From CAXBNB01 sp040151475 (lineage in GTDB: Bacteria; Bacteroidota; Bacteroidia; Cytophagales; Cyclobacteriaceae), in NCBI RefSeq assembly GCF_040151475.1, contig NZ_JBDKWG010000111.1, positions 42,222 to 106,221 of the forward strand: a DNA stretch of 64,000 nucleotides, read 5' to 3'. Within the stretch, counting starts at the first letter, position 1. Each line of letters opens with the position of its first letter. Of the stretch, positions 54,620-63,999 are shown piece by piece. Under the pieces are notes generated by a model. It saw nothing but the letters and a program-made list of their open reading frames with translations, did not search any database and was not told where the DNA came from. Both the position numbers and the translations under genes were made by a program.

Positions 54620-57130
54620 TTAATCAACATGTTCAATAATTAATTTGGTGCTTTCTTCTTTTCCATCAGCTCTGGTAATACCTCCCTTCTCTCCTTCACC
54701 AAACCATGCCAATACTTTTTTGTCCCCTATCTGAAAACCTCGAGCTGTATCATAATCAAGTCGCTTTACCTGACGGGGTGCTTCGTTGGCCCGCCTGGGA
54801 ACAATCAGGGTCAAAAAATGTATTTCCTCCCTTTCACCTATATTGGTTCCTGAAAAATGCCATTGTTTAGGTTTCCCGGTATCACTTTCACCCGGATCTA
54901 CTGTGAACTTATCAGTTTGATTAAAATCCAAGGCTTCCGATGATATTAGGTACACATCCAAAGCCGCATTGCCTTTTTGGACTAACAACCGTTGGTTGAT
55001 GGTATCCATTTTCATCTTTTCCAGGGAGTGTAGCAAATAGTCAAACGTAGCTGGGGATCCTGTCTTGATATAATCCTGTATAACAATCCACGGTTTTTCC
55101 TTGGTATGATTGAACACAACTGTCCTACGCATCAGATGGGTTTTTGTGTTGGAATCTGGCAAAGGCCCGTCCATATTTTCTTTCCACAAACCGATTACCT
55201 TATCGCTGATAGGTAGATTATATCCCTTGGCGCACTCTCCGGTTACAATGGTAAGCCCATCTGCATATTCGTATTTCTCGATAGTACCACCTGCCTCCAT
55301 GGACTGGACATGTTGTCCTTTGCCATTGACTAATATGGCATTGTGTGCTTTTGTTTGACGGCTCCATAAAAAATGATGCGGGCTGCCATACCACGGATAA
55401 TACCCTGAATCAATAAAAAGGGATTCACCATAAGCATTGAGTTGAAAGCTATTTTGATCAGCATGGCTGTGACTGAAAGAACCATAGGGACTGGATTTAA
55501 AAAGCATCCACACATCGTTATCGGCATTTCCCATGTCTGAGTGCATAGCTACCCAACCAATATCTTTAAAAAGCCTGGATGGTGGCAATATCGAGGGGTT
55601 TGTTGGCTTAAGATCTCCGGAATTTGGCGTAAGCAAGCTTACTACATCTTCCATATAATATCCTTGCCACAAATGTGCTTTTGAGAAAACTGGTGCGTTT
55701 TGGTCTTTTTTATTTTTATTGGAGTTGATATTCTCGGCATACCACAACAATACAGGGTCTTCGTAGGCTTCTGCATACCTCCTTGTCAACAATATGTCTT
55801 TGGGGCTGTGTGAGTCTTCTCCTCCGTCCCCAAACCCACCTCGTTTGGCGTAGGGTGGGTGGCAATAAACTCCAAAATAGCCATTGTTTCTGAAAAAGGG
55901 CTTGTTGTATAAATTGACATTGGTGCACAGGCTCAGTGCTTCAACAAAATTTGTTTGGTACAGGTTGTAAGTGCTAGAGTAGGCAAGCCCTTGTGACCAT
56001 CCTCCATCATCTCCTCCCCATGTTGGAAAAGACGTTATGTAGCACTTTATTACATATTCCAGCCATTTTTCGGCATCCGGTAAATCACCCAAAGTCGCAA
56101 GTCCTGCTAACCCCGTAAAAGCAAGTGACCTTACAGTATGGTTATCCCAGGGTTCTGACAGGAAATTATGTTCCTCGTATCGTTTCAACATTTGATTGCC
56201 TCTGGCACGAATACTTGATAGCACTACCTCTTTTTCATCTTTGCTCAACTCTTCTCCTATCCAATCATAGACCATAGCCATTCGTTCCAGCATTGGCATG
56301 CTTGCCTCTGTATTTCCAACAAAACCACTTGCCTGGGGTACTCTGAAGGAAGTAATTCCATCAGGGTTCCAACTGGCAAAATGCATCAACCATTGCTTTG
56401 CACCTTCGAGGTACTTTTGCTCCTTGGTGATGCTCCATATCAATCCCATTCTCACCATATTAGCCGTTCCTATTTTAGCTGGCCTATATATTCTACGCCA
56501 TTCAGACACTTCAAATACACTATCCTTATAGGGGGCCGGTTCCGGAGGCAAAGAAAGGGACATAGATGAGTCGGCAAGAGAACGACACAACTCCCATAAC
56601 GGAGCTTTATCATTCATAACGGTTTCTTTCAGATCAGTAAGGACTTGGGGTGTGAGAAAAAGTCTTGGATGGATTCCTTCTACTTGTTTGGAAAGGTCTG
56701 CCATGTCAGGCATTGGTAAAGTTGGAAGGCCTTTTTTCAGGTTAAATGTTCTTAGTTTGGAACGCCCCACGGCATTGCCAATCGAATCTTTATACACTAC
56801 AAGCCAGCTGTACAAACCCGAATTGAGTACATCAGGCAAGGCAGTAACTGTATTTGTCAGTCCTTCATATTTAGTTTGTATGGTTTTATTTCCTTTTCCT
56901 TCAAATAGTACAAAGTCATAACTTGTCGCTTTTTGATGTTTTGTCCATGTGAATCCCGGAGGGTTCACCTGAAGTTGCATTTCATCTTCAGGATAGTACC
57001 ATAAAAACTGACCTTCAGGTTCTGTTTCGGTTACCTCTAAAGAAAGGTAAGTAAGGCTCTGATCTTCCGAGCAACTGCACAGAATCGTAAACACCAAACA
57101 GGTTGATAAGATAGATAGTGAAGTTTTCAT
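54620..57130 (-). CDS. Heparinase II/III-family polysaccharide lyase lipoprotein (DUF4962 type)
   Basis: 836 residues. Lipobox TILCSC (Cys20). A fibronectin-like N-terminal region (about 25-135; NPPGFTWTKHQKATSYDFVL) is followed by the alpha-toroid (HPRLFLTPQVLTDLKE, SEPWDNHTVRSLAFTG, GGDDGGWSQGLAYSSTYN) and then the heparinase II/III beta sandwich (YGSFSHSHADQNSFQLNAYG, IDSGYYPWYGSPHH, AHNAILVNGKGQ). The Asn-His and Tyr residues in these blocks are of the catalytic kind. It should cleave uronic-acid-containing chains by beta-elimination. Sulfatases next door suggest a sulfated substrate such as an algal polysaccharide or glycosaminoglycan; the PL family number cannot be fixed by eye. Confidence 0.9.
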   Translation of the reverse strand: MKTSLSILSTCLVFTILCSCSEDQSLTYLSLEVTETEPEGQFLWYYPEDEMQLQVNPPGFTWTKHQKATSYDFVLFEGKGNKTIQTKYEGLTNTVTALPDVLNSGLYSWLVVYKDSIGNAVGRSKLRTFNLKKGLPTLPMPDMADLSKQVEGIHPRLFLTPQVLTDLKETVMNDKAPLWELCRSLADSSMSLSLPPEPAPYKDSVFEVSEWRRIYRPAKIGTANMVRMGLIWSITKEQKYLEGAKQWLMHFASWNPDGITSFRVPQASGFVGNTEASMPMLERMAMVYDWIGEELSKDEKEVVLSSIRARGNQMLKRYEEHNFLSEPWDNHTVRSLAFTGLAGLATLGDLPDAEKWLEYVIKCYITSFPTWGGDDGGWSQGLAYSSTYNLYQTNFVEALSLCTNVNLYNKPFFRNNGYFGVYCHPPYAKRGGFGDGGEDSHSPKDILLTRRYAEAYEDPVLLWYAENINSNKNKKDQNAPVFSKAHLWQGYYMEDVVSLLTPNSGDLKPTNPSILPPSRLFKDIGWVAMHSDMGNADNDVWMLFKSSPYGSFSHSHADQNSFQLNAYGESLFIDSGYYPWYGSPHHFLWSRQTKAHNAILVNGKGQHVQSMEAGGTIEKYEYADGLTIVTGECAKGYNLPISDKVIGLWKENMDGPLPDSNTKTHLMRRTVVFNHTKEKPWIVIQDYIKTGSPATFDYLLHSLEKMKMDTINQRLLVQKGNAALDVYLISSEALDFNQTDKFTVDPGESDTGKPKQWHFSGTNIGEREEIHFLTLIVPRRANEAPRQVKRLDYDTARGFQIGDKKVLAWFGEGEKGGITRADGKEESTKLIIEHVD

Positions 57131-57167
57131 TGATATTAGTTCTTAGTGTTAAAAAGGTTCATTTTGT

Positions 57168-58646
57168 TTAATGCAAATTTGGGATATATGCCTTATTCCT
57201 TCTGGTTGATTCTATTTCATGAAAATCATCTCCAACCTTTAATAGGTATTCCTTTAGTTTTAACTTCAACCTGTTGAGTTCAGCTCTATTATTGTTTTGG
57301 TGGATTAAGTTTTTAGTTTCGTTAGGGTCAGCTTGAAGGTCAAATAGTATTTCAGGATTCTTACCCATATTGTAAGCTATATACTTATATCTTCCATCCG
57401 TAATCATTCTTGCCTTTGCTGATTCATACTTTAACAATCTATCTAAGTCCGCACCTTCAGGAACTTCATCTGTACCCAGCCCTTGTAAACTGAGGTCTAG
57501 TTCGCTAACCAAATATTTCCTCGCTGTAGTTTTATCCAAATCAGTTGTTGGAGCTTTCAAACTTTCTCCCGGATATGATTCATCCTCAATTCCGGCATAA
57601 TCCAATACCGTAGGCAACAAATCAATCCCTACATTGACTAATCCATCGCATAACTTCCCTTTAACCCCACCTGGGGCTTTTATGATGAAAGGAACACGGA
57701 TGATCTCATCATAAAAAGCCAGTTTTTGGTTCCACCCATGCTCACCTATTCCATCTCCGTGATCCGAAGTGAAAATTACTACAGTATTATCATCTAACTG
57801 TTGGTCTTTCAAAGTTTTTAGAATATTACCAATTCTATTATCTACGCACTGAACCAGTTGGGAATAACCATATCTATAGGTCTTCCAATCTTCGGACGAC
57901 CAGCTACCTGTAGGACGAATGGATACGTAATTTTTTCCTGGCAATGGTTTTTGATTCTCCATTACTTCAGGGAGTATATTAGGATCAACTAGTGAGCTCG
58001 GATAAGGTATATTTTTATTATCTGGAACAACAAAATCAGGTGTACACTTACCTTTTTCGAAGGTATTTCTTGTTTCCCATCCTCCTATTTTTCGGGCTAG
58101 TTCACAACAATCATGTGGGTTCATGAAAGATGCTATTAAAAAAAATGGATATTCATGATTCCTTTTTAAAAACTCAATAGTTTGATTTTCCAGCAATCCA
58201 TCATCACCATTCTGATAATTATCAAACCCACTCCATTCCAAAACTTCTTTATTTTTAACTATACGGGTATTCCCAACATGCCATTTACCAATATATTCAG
58301 TCTGATACCCCTTATCTTTCAGAATAGTACCCAAGGATTTGTATCTGGTCACCTGGTCATAACTTTTGAAGGGATATTGCCCTGTGAGGAAGGATGCTCT
58401 CGTTGGACTACATAAAGGAAATGAAGTATATGCATTGATAAACTTCACTCCGTCAGTAGCCAATTGATCCATAGCTGGCGTTTTTACCCATGAGCAACCA
58501 GAGTTGCCCATCACCTCTGCAGATAGTTGATCGACTATAATTAAAAGAATATTTGGCTGTTGATTTTTAGTATTTATGTGATTTTCACATCCACTGAAAA
58601 TACAAAGAAGAAAGCCGTAAAGAATACAAGTTTTAATCAAATTCAT
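57168..58646 (-). CDS. Sulfatase, Cys-type, lipoprotein
   Basis: 492 residues from the ATG of MNLIKTCILYGF, which overlaps the M14 gene's stop by 14 bp; the open frame extends further upstream without a signal. Lipobox CIFSGC (Cys20). The active-site box LCSPTRASFLTG has Cys79 in C-x-P-x-R, the residue turned into formylglycine. ILLIIVDQL begins the metal site and FTSDHGDGIGEHGW supplies the second Asp/His pair. The LILPTVLDYAGI-type segment follows. It removes sulfate from a carbohydrate; a sulfatase-maturing enzyme must be encoded outside the window. Confidence 0.94.
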   Translation of the reverse strand: MNLIKTCILYGFLLCIFSGCENHINTKNQQPNILLIIVDQLSAEVMGNSGCSWVKTPAMDQLATDGVKFINAYTSFPLCSPTRASFLTGQYPFKSYDQVTRYKSLGTILKDKGYQTEYIGKWHVGNTRIVKNKEVLEWSGFDNYQNGDDGLLENQTIEFLKRNHEYPFFLIASFMNPHDCCELARKIGGWETRNTFEKGKCTPDFVVPDNKNIPYPSSLVDPNILPEVMENQKPLPGKNYVSIRPTGSWSSEDWKTYRYGYSQLVQCVDNRIGNILKTLKDQQLDDNTVVIFTSDHGDGIGEHGWNQKLAFYDEIIRVPFIIKAPGGVKGKLCDGLVNVGIDLLPTVLDYAGIEDESYPGESLKAPTTDLDKTTARKYLVSELDLSLQGLGTDEVPEGADLDRLLKYESAKARMITDGRYKYIAYNMGKNPEILFDLQADPNETKNLIHQNNNRAELNRLKLKLKEYLLKVGDDFHEIESTRRNKAYIPNLH

Positions 58647-59829
58647 TTTTAGCTGAAATAGATTGAAGGTATTCCTTGATAGAATAAGCCACAGTTTTAC
58701 CAAATCCCCTGCCACCATCAGCGGAAAAAGTTGCTCCTGATACATTAGCGAATGGTATTTCAAGGGTGGTGGACATTAAAACCCCATTAAGAGTCAATCC
58801 CCATTCCATAAATGAAAGACCTTGCGAATAGTTTTTATTTGTATTCCATGATACACCAAATGGCATAAAATTTTTATGATAATATTTTAAATCTTCCCAT
58901 GCATTCTTTTCCAGGAGATGAGAAAATTTCATTTGTTCCTTTTCGAATTGTGAATACTCTACTCCAACCATGTAAATGGTCTCATTATCCCCACCCAGCA
59001 CCCAGGGGCTATGTATATCCAATGTCATAACTATTTTACCATCTCCCCACTCAGGAATTTGATTTCGAATAGTAGCAGTGGTTTGATACAATGAGACAGA
59101 ATCATAGTCCCGGTTATGATCACGAGGAGCACGGTATTTTCCCTGTTCTCCATTTTCAACTCCATCCTTGTCCATGAAAGGAAGAATAAGGAACTCCACA
59201 TTTTCACGTAGGTATTCAAGATTCTTCTCATTGAGAACACTCTCAATTATACCCTCTAAAACAAAGCTGGCACTAGATTCACAGGCGTGATGACGAGCAG
59301 TAATAACTACCCGCTGTTTTGGCTCATCTCCTGAAGGAGAAATAAGAATTTTTTCTACTTTTCTACCTTCATCAGTCAAACAAAGTGTACTTTTTTCGAT
59401 CAGATCAGGATTCTTAACATTACTCAAAAACTCATTGAAATTTTTCTCGGTATAAGGAATAGAAACACTGAAATAGGCTATTGTATCTTCTTCGTTAAAA
59501 CTATAAGTAAAGCTATTATTTGTTATTCTGCTTTCACCATACCATTTCCAAGTCCTGTCATTATTAATGCTATAAGCAGGTCCATATTTGGTAAACACAT
59601 TATTTTGTTCAAATTTGAAGGTGACTCGCTTACCTGAAATATTTAGTGTTTTGAAATACCAATGAAACCATTCCCGTTCATTTAAGGATAGGTCTGGTTT
59701 AATATAAGCGGTATCCTGAGTTATTTTTGATATAATAATATTGCCTCCTGGGAAATCTGATTCAATTTTAATTTCTTGTCCGAAAGCAAAATTCCCAATC
59801 AAGCTAAGGACTAAAAATACCTTTTTCAT
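58633..59829 (-). CDS. Exported M14-family zinc carboxypeptidase
   Basis: 398 residues with a signal peptide (MKKVFLVLSLIGNFAFGQ). Zinc ligands are visible as ARHHACES (H-x-x-E) and TLDIHSPWV, and the catalytic Glu may be in STTLEIPFAN near the C-terminus. An N-terminal beta domain (about 19-130) resembles that of cytosolic-carboxypeptidase-like M14 proteins (REWFHWYFKTLNISG). The start of the sulfatase gene lies inside its 3' end, so the two are co-translated. A peptidase between two sulfatases suggests removal of peptide from a proteoglycan-like substrate, or a deacylase-type activity. Confidence 0.87.
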   Translation of the reverse strand: MKKVFLVLSLIGNFAFGQEIKIESDFPGGNIIISKITQDTAYIKPDLSLNEREWFHWYFKTLNISGKRVTFKFEQNNVFTKYGPAYSINNDRTWKWYGESRITNNSFTYSFNEEDTIAYFSVSIPYTEKNFNEFLSNVKNPDLIEKSTLCLTDEGRKVEKILISPSGDEPKQRVVITARHHACESSASFVLEGIIESVLNEKNLEYLRENVEFLILPFMDKDGVENGEQGKYRAPRDHNRDYDSVSLYQTTATIRNQIPEWGDGKIVMTLDIHSPWVLGGDNETIYMVGVEYSQFEKEQMKFSHLLEKNAWEDLKYYHKNFMPFGVSWNTNKNYSQGLSFMEWGLTLNGVLMSTTLEIPFANVSGATFSADGGRGFGKTVAYSIKEYLQSISAKNEFD

Positions 59830-59936
59830 TTTGACTATATAAATTAATTATTGGCTTTATCATCTTGTTTTTTTACAAGTATATCTGTACACCTTTTTTT
59901 GTTCATTGTATGTAATATTGTTGTCAGATATATAAT

Positions 59937-61415
59937 CTAATATTGACCATAGTGTTTATAGTCTGTTCCTTTGTGCTTTATCGTCTCTTTAAGTGGTATC
60001 TTCATTCCCCCTGTTTCTTCCAACCAATCATATAGTTCTATTAAGTGTTGTTTTATCAGGGGCTGCAATTCTTCTTTAGTAATTAGATTATACATTTCAT
60101 TGGGATCATCTTTTATACTAAAAAATTCATTTTGATCCCAGATGCCATAATACATGATATATTTTGTTGTATCTGTCCTGAGTCCAAACATCGTTGGTGT
60201 CATTGGATAATCATATTCCCAGAAGTATTCATAAAAAATCTTATCACGCCATCCTTCCATATTCCCTTTAAGTAATGGGATAAACGATAGCCCATTCATG
60301 TGCTCTGGCTTTGAGATTCCAGCCACTTCCAGAATTGTAGGAGCGATATCAATATTTTGCACCAATTTATCTACAACTCTCCCACCTTCGAAAACCTCAG
60401 GACATCTAACCAAAAGTGGCACTTTTCCTGATTCTTCATAGAAATGGCGTTTGTCCATCAAGCCATGTTCTCCAAATGACCAACCGTTATCGCCCATATA
60501 AATAACTAAAGTAGAGTCATCAATTCCTTCTTCTTCTAAGTAATTGAGAACTGATCCGATACTCTCATCTACTCCAAGTAAAGTCTCACAATATGCTTGA
60601 ACTACTGGTTCAATACCATCTGATAATTTGTCATGCAAAAAGTAATCAACTCCATGCCAACTTACACGTTGCTCTTTGACCCAATCAGGCCAATCAAGTG
60701 ACCTCCATTCTTCTGTTTTTGTTTGAGAATAGGTGTCTGGAAAAGAAAACTTCTTTCCGGCATACCTTCCTATATGACGTTTAGCAGGGTGAAACGAGCC
60801 ATGTACGGCTTTATGAGAGAGGTACAAAAAAAATGGTTTTTTCTTATCCCGTTCTGCAAGCCAGTCAATAGCATGCTCTGTCAACAAATCAGTTATATAG
60901 GTGGAATCATTATATTCTACTCTCTGTCCATTGATATTTAATGTAGGATTATAATAATCTCCCTGCCCCTTAAAACTTTCCCAATGGTCAAAACCAGGAC
61001 GGGGACTGTCAGAATTTGAACCCATATGCCATTTTCCAAGAAATGCTGTCTGGTATCCATTATCCTGTAAATATTCCGGAAAATAAGTGAGATTTTCAGG
61101 TACAGGTGCATGGTTGTCAACTACATTGTGTATATGTGAGTACATGCCTGTTAATATTGTTGCTCGACTAGGTGAGCAAAGCGAAGTTGTAACAAAAGCA
61201 TTTTTAAAATAAGCACCTTCTTCCGCCATTTTATCCATATTAGGTGTTTCTAACCACGGTATTTTACCTGTAAATCCCATATAATCGTACCGATGATCGT
61301 CACTAAGGATGAAAATTACATTGCGCCTTAGGTTTTTATCTTTTTTTTGAGCAATTCCTGGCCTTATTGCAAAAAACAATAGAACCAAACAAATATCTAA
61401 AATTCTAATTTTCAT
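59937..61415 (-). CDS. Sulfatase, Cys-type, exported
   Basis: 492 residues with a signal peptide (MKIRILDICLVLLFFAIRPGIAQ). NVIFILSDDHRYDYMGF gives the metal-binding Asp pair (39-40), SLCSPSRATILTG the formylglycine Cys80, KWHMGSNSDSPRPGFDHW the conserved Lys/His region and YMGDNGWSFGEHGL the second metal pair. DSPRPGFDHWESFKGQGDYY resembles S1 sulfatases of subfamilies acting on algal polysaccharides or glycosaminoglycans. It differs clearly from the sulfatase two genes downstream, so the two likely remove sulfate at different positions. A 107-bp gap to the M14 gene may hold a separate promoter. Confidence 0.94.
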   Translation of the reverse strand: MKIRILDICLVLLFFAIRPGIAQKKDKNLRRNVIFILSDDHRYDYMGFTGKIPWLETPNMDKMAEEGAYFKNAFVTTSLCSPSRATILTGMYSHIHNVVDNHAPVPENLTYFPEYLQDNGYQTAFLGKWHMGSNSDSPRPGFDHWESFKGQGDYYNPTLNINGQRVEYNDSTYITDLLTEHAIDWLAERDKKKPFFLYLSHKAVHGSFHPAKRHIGRYAGKKFSFPDTYSQTKTEEWRSLDWPDWVKEQRVSWHGVDYFLHDKLSDGIEPVVQAYCETLLGVDESIGSVLNYLEEEGIDDSTLVIYMGDNGWSFGEHGLMDKRHFYEESGKVPLLVRCPEVFEGGRVVDKLVQNIDIAPTILEVAGISKPEHMNGLSFIPLLKGNMEGWRDKIFYEYFWEYDYPMTPTMFGLRTDTTKYIMYYGIWDQNEFFSIKDDPNEMYNLITKEELQPLIKQHLIELYDWLEETGGMKIPLKETIKHKGTDYKHYGQY

Positions 61416-61470
61416 GATTATATACTCTTATAATGATAAAAAATATTGTTTTCTTTGAAATAGGAAACTG

Positions 61471-63162
61471 TCATATTACTCCTTTTCTCATTTGTTTCAC
61501 GGCATAATCACATGCCCTTGCTGTCAAAGCCATGTAAGTTAATGATGGGCTCATATTGCCTGAAGACGTCATACATGCACCGTCTGTCACAAAAAGATTT
61601 GGAATATCATGGCATTGGTTATACCTGTTAAGCACTGATGTTTTAGAGTCTAGTCCCATCCTTGCAGTCCCCATTTCATGTATGGAACTTCCTTGCAAAG
61701 GTGTATCTTCATAAACCTTTATATCTTTGAGACCGATTACTTCTAACATTTCTCCTAACTGCTCTTTCATGTCTTTTCTCATTTCTATTTCGTTCTCTCC
61801 AAATTCAGCATCAATTTTTAATAATGGTATCCCCCACTTATCAGTACGCTTAATATCTAATTCAACTTTATTGTTATAGTTTGGAAGACATTCTCCGTAG
61901 GCAGTTAATTTCACCTTCCATGGACCAGGTACAGTTAAAGATTCTTTAAAGTCATTTCCTATTCCAATTTTAGATGTATCTATTCCTTTGCGAGAGGCAG
62001 AACCCCATACTCCATACCCCCTCAAAAAATCCATTTCCTGCCCATTTACATTTCTAAATCGAGGTATTGCTACCGAAGTTGGCCTAAATCCTTTATATAT
62101 TTTGTCTTCATACCCTTCCAAAGTACCTTTAGAAGAAATATCTTGGTGATGATCCATTAAATAATGTCCCAAAACCCCACTTGAATTACCAAGCCCATCT
62201 GAAAATCTGGGAGTTTTAGAGTTTAATAAAAGACCTGTTGAAGCCAATGTTGAAGCACAAAGGAAAATTACTCTTGCAAAGTATTCTGTTGTTTCATTAG
62301 TATTTGCATCAATTACCCTTACACCGGTGGCTTTGTCTTTCTGCTCATCATAAATCACAGATTCAACAATAGCATAAGACTTCAGTGTTAAGTGACCTGT
62401 ATCGTATGCTGCTGGAAGTGTAGAACTATTGCTGCTAAAGTAAGCCCCGAAAGGACATCCCGTATTACATACATTTCGGGTTTGACATTGAGACCTTCCC
62501 TTGAACTGCCCTGGTGCTACTTGAGTAAGGTGAGCTGCCCTGTTAGGTACTAGCTTGCGATCGGGATAATGAGATTCCAATCTCTGTTTAATTACTTTTT
62601 CGGCATGATTCAGTTCAAATGGGGGAAGAAAATGTCCATCTGGAAATTGAAATATATTCTCTATTGAACCACATACACCTATGAATTTTTCAACATAATC
62701 ATACCATGGCGCCAAATCCTTATATCGGATAGGCCAATCCACTCCAATTCCATCTTTGAGATTGGCTTCAAACTCCAGATCACTGAACCTATAGGCTCCC
62801 CGTCCCCAGATCAATGAACGTCCACCTGTTTGATATCCTCTGAACCACCTATAAGGCTTTTCTTTTGAATGTAAATAAGGATGCTCTTTGTCATTGACAA
62901 AAAAATGTTTATTGGCAGGGCTAAAATTATATACCTTTTGTTGAACATAATACTGTTCCTTTTCTTCCTGAGTAATATACAGACGGTGTTTATAATCCCA
63001 TGGAGCTTTGAATGTAGTAGGATAACCTTCCACATGCTTTACATCACGCCCACGTTCAAGCACAAGCGTTTTCAATCCCTTCTCTGTAAGTTCTTTTGCC
63101 GCCCATCCTCCCGTAATTCCAGAACCTACTACTATTGCATCGTATGTATTATTATCTTTCAT
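61471..63162 (-). CDS. GMC-family FAD oxidoreductase without its own signal
   Basis: 563 residues. The FAD motif YDAIVVGSGITGGWAAKEL is at 6-24, followed by TLVLERG; YQTGGRSLIWGRGAYRFS is the covalent/flavin-contact block, and the C-terminal GMC domain has SSIHEMGTARMG and FVTDGACMTSSGNMSPSLTY with the active-site Asn. No export signal is present; the gene 10 bp upstream encodes a small subunit with a Tat leader, which in characterised gluconate and fructose dehydrogenases carries the large subunit across the membrane. It probably oxidises a sugar released by the cluster. Confidence 0.92.
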   Translation of the reverse strand: MKDNNTYDAIVVGSGITGGWAAKELTEKGLKTLVLERGRDVKHVEGYPTTFKAPWDYKHRLYITQEEKEQYYVQQKVYNFSPANKHFFVNDKEHPYLHSKEKPYRWFRGYQTGGRSLIWGRGAYRFSDLEFEANLKDGIGVDWPIRYKDLAPWYDYVEKFIGVCGSIENIFQFPDGHFLPPFELNHAEKVIKQRLESHYPDRKLVPNRAAHLTQVAPGQFKGRSQCQTRNVCNTGCPFGAYFSSNSSTLPAAYDTGHLTLKSYAIVESVIYDEQKDKATGVRVIDANTNETTEYFARVIFLCASTLASTGLLLNSKTPRFSDGLGNSSGVLGHYLMDHHQDISSKGTLEGYEDKIYKGFRPTSVAIPRFRNVNGQEMDFLRGYGVWGSASRKGIDTSKIGIGNDFKESLTVPGPWKVKLTAYGECLPNYNNKVELDIKRTDKWGIPLLKIDAEFGENEIEMRKDMKEQLGEMLEVIGLKDIKVYEDTPLQGSSIHEMGTARMGLDSKTSVLNRYNQCHDIPNLFVTDGACMTSSGNMSPSLTYMALTARACDYAVKQMRKGVI

Positions 63163-63172
63163 TTGATAATCA

Positions 63173-63742
63173 TTAATTGCCCACCATCCTTTTACTTCCT
63201 TCTCTTAAGTCAATATCAGCTTGATAAGACCCAGGTATGGGCACATATTCCAAATTTTGTTTGACACCCTTCTCCGATGAGAAATAAGTTTTAAGTGTCA
63301 ATTGTTTGAATGTGTAATAAAAGGGTACTTTATCCTGATACACTTTACCCATTATTCCTTCATCGACTTTTTTAAGGTAATTATGACGATCTTTCCCACT
63401 AAGTTGCACAAATGATTTCCCTGTAACATTTTTACTCTCGTTATCAAATTCTGACAACCCATTCAAAAATGCTTGCTTCACTTGTTCATCAAAAACGTCT
63501 TGTAGCAAAAGATCAATAAATTCATTCACCTGAACATCCGATGCACTCACAGTTTCTGTTCTTGGTATAATAGTATCTGCAATGGCTACAACAAGGTTGT
63601 TTTGATCTGCTGACAGCACCAGTAAATCTTTTACTCCTTGTGTCTTTTGCTTACAAGATTGTAAAGCACTCAATATACTTGGTGCAAAAATGGCGGATGT
63701 CAACATCCACGTCGTTTTTTCTAGTGCTGCTCTTCTATTCAT
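63173..63742 (-). CDS. Gluconate 2-dehydrogenase subunit 3-family protein, Tat-exported
   Basis: 189 residues. Twin arginine at 3-4 (NRRAALEK), hydrophobic to about 26, then ALQSC (Cys30) as a possible lipobox. The mature part has the family's helices: LVVAIADTIIPRTETVSASD near residue 50, VNEFIDLLLQDVFDEQVKQAF, and the final KTYFSSEKGVKQNLEYVPIPG block. Its role is to accompany the GMC subunit to the periplasm. Directly precedes the GMC gene and follows the FG-GAP gene by 26 bp. Confidence 0.92.
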   Translation of the reverse strand: MNRRAALEKTTWMLTSAIFAPSILSALQSCKQKTQGVKDLLVLSADQNNLVVAIADTIIPRTETVSASDVQVNEFIDLLLQDVFDEQVKQAFLNGLSEFDNESKNVTGKSFVQLSGKDRHNYLKKVDEGIMGKVYQDKVPFYYTFKQLTLKTYFSSEKGVKQNLEYVPIPGSYQADIDLREGSKRMVGN

Positions 63743-63768
63743 TACACTAACGCTATTTATTCGATCTA

Positions 63769-63999
63769 TTAATTAGTTTTGTTTTCAAAAAAATCGCCAT
63801 GTTCTCTTCCTTCGTTGGCATTATCTGGCCAGAGGTTCCATACTTTGGAATAGATATCTAAATCTCCATCTCCGTCCACATCCCCTACAAGTGCATCATG
63901 ACCACCCAACTTGCCATCGTAGATGACCTTTTCTATAAATTTAACTTCTGAGCCAAAACTTACATTTTCCCAAATATACCAGCGGGGAAAGGCTCCTTC
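63769..63999 (-). CDS. FG-GAP/VCBS-repeat protein, C-terminal part only (runs off the right edge)
   Basis: 76 codons at the right edge end in TAA at 63769. The peptide contains a calcium-binding FG-GAP repeat of the form LVGDVDGDGDLDIYSK, preceded by an aromatic-rich strand (RWYIWENVSFG). Such beta-propeller proteins are exported and usually bind or degrade polysaccharide. The 5' end, and so the signal and domain count, lies outside the window. It is co-directional with the GMC operon. Confidence 0.7.
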   Translation of the reverse strand, partial: EGAFPRWYIWENVSFGSEVKFIEKVIYDGKLGGHDALVGDVDGDGDLDIYSKVWNLWPDNANEGREHGDFFENKTN

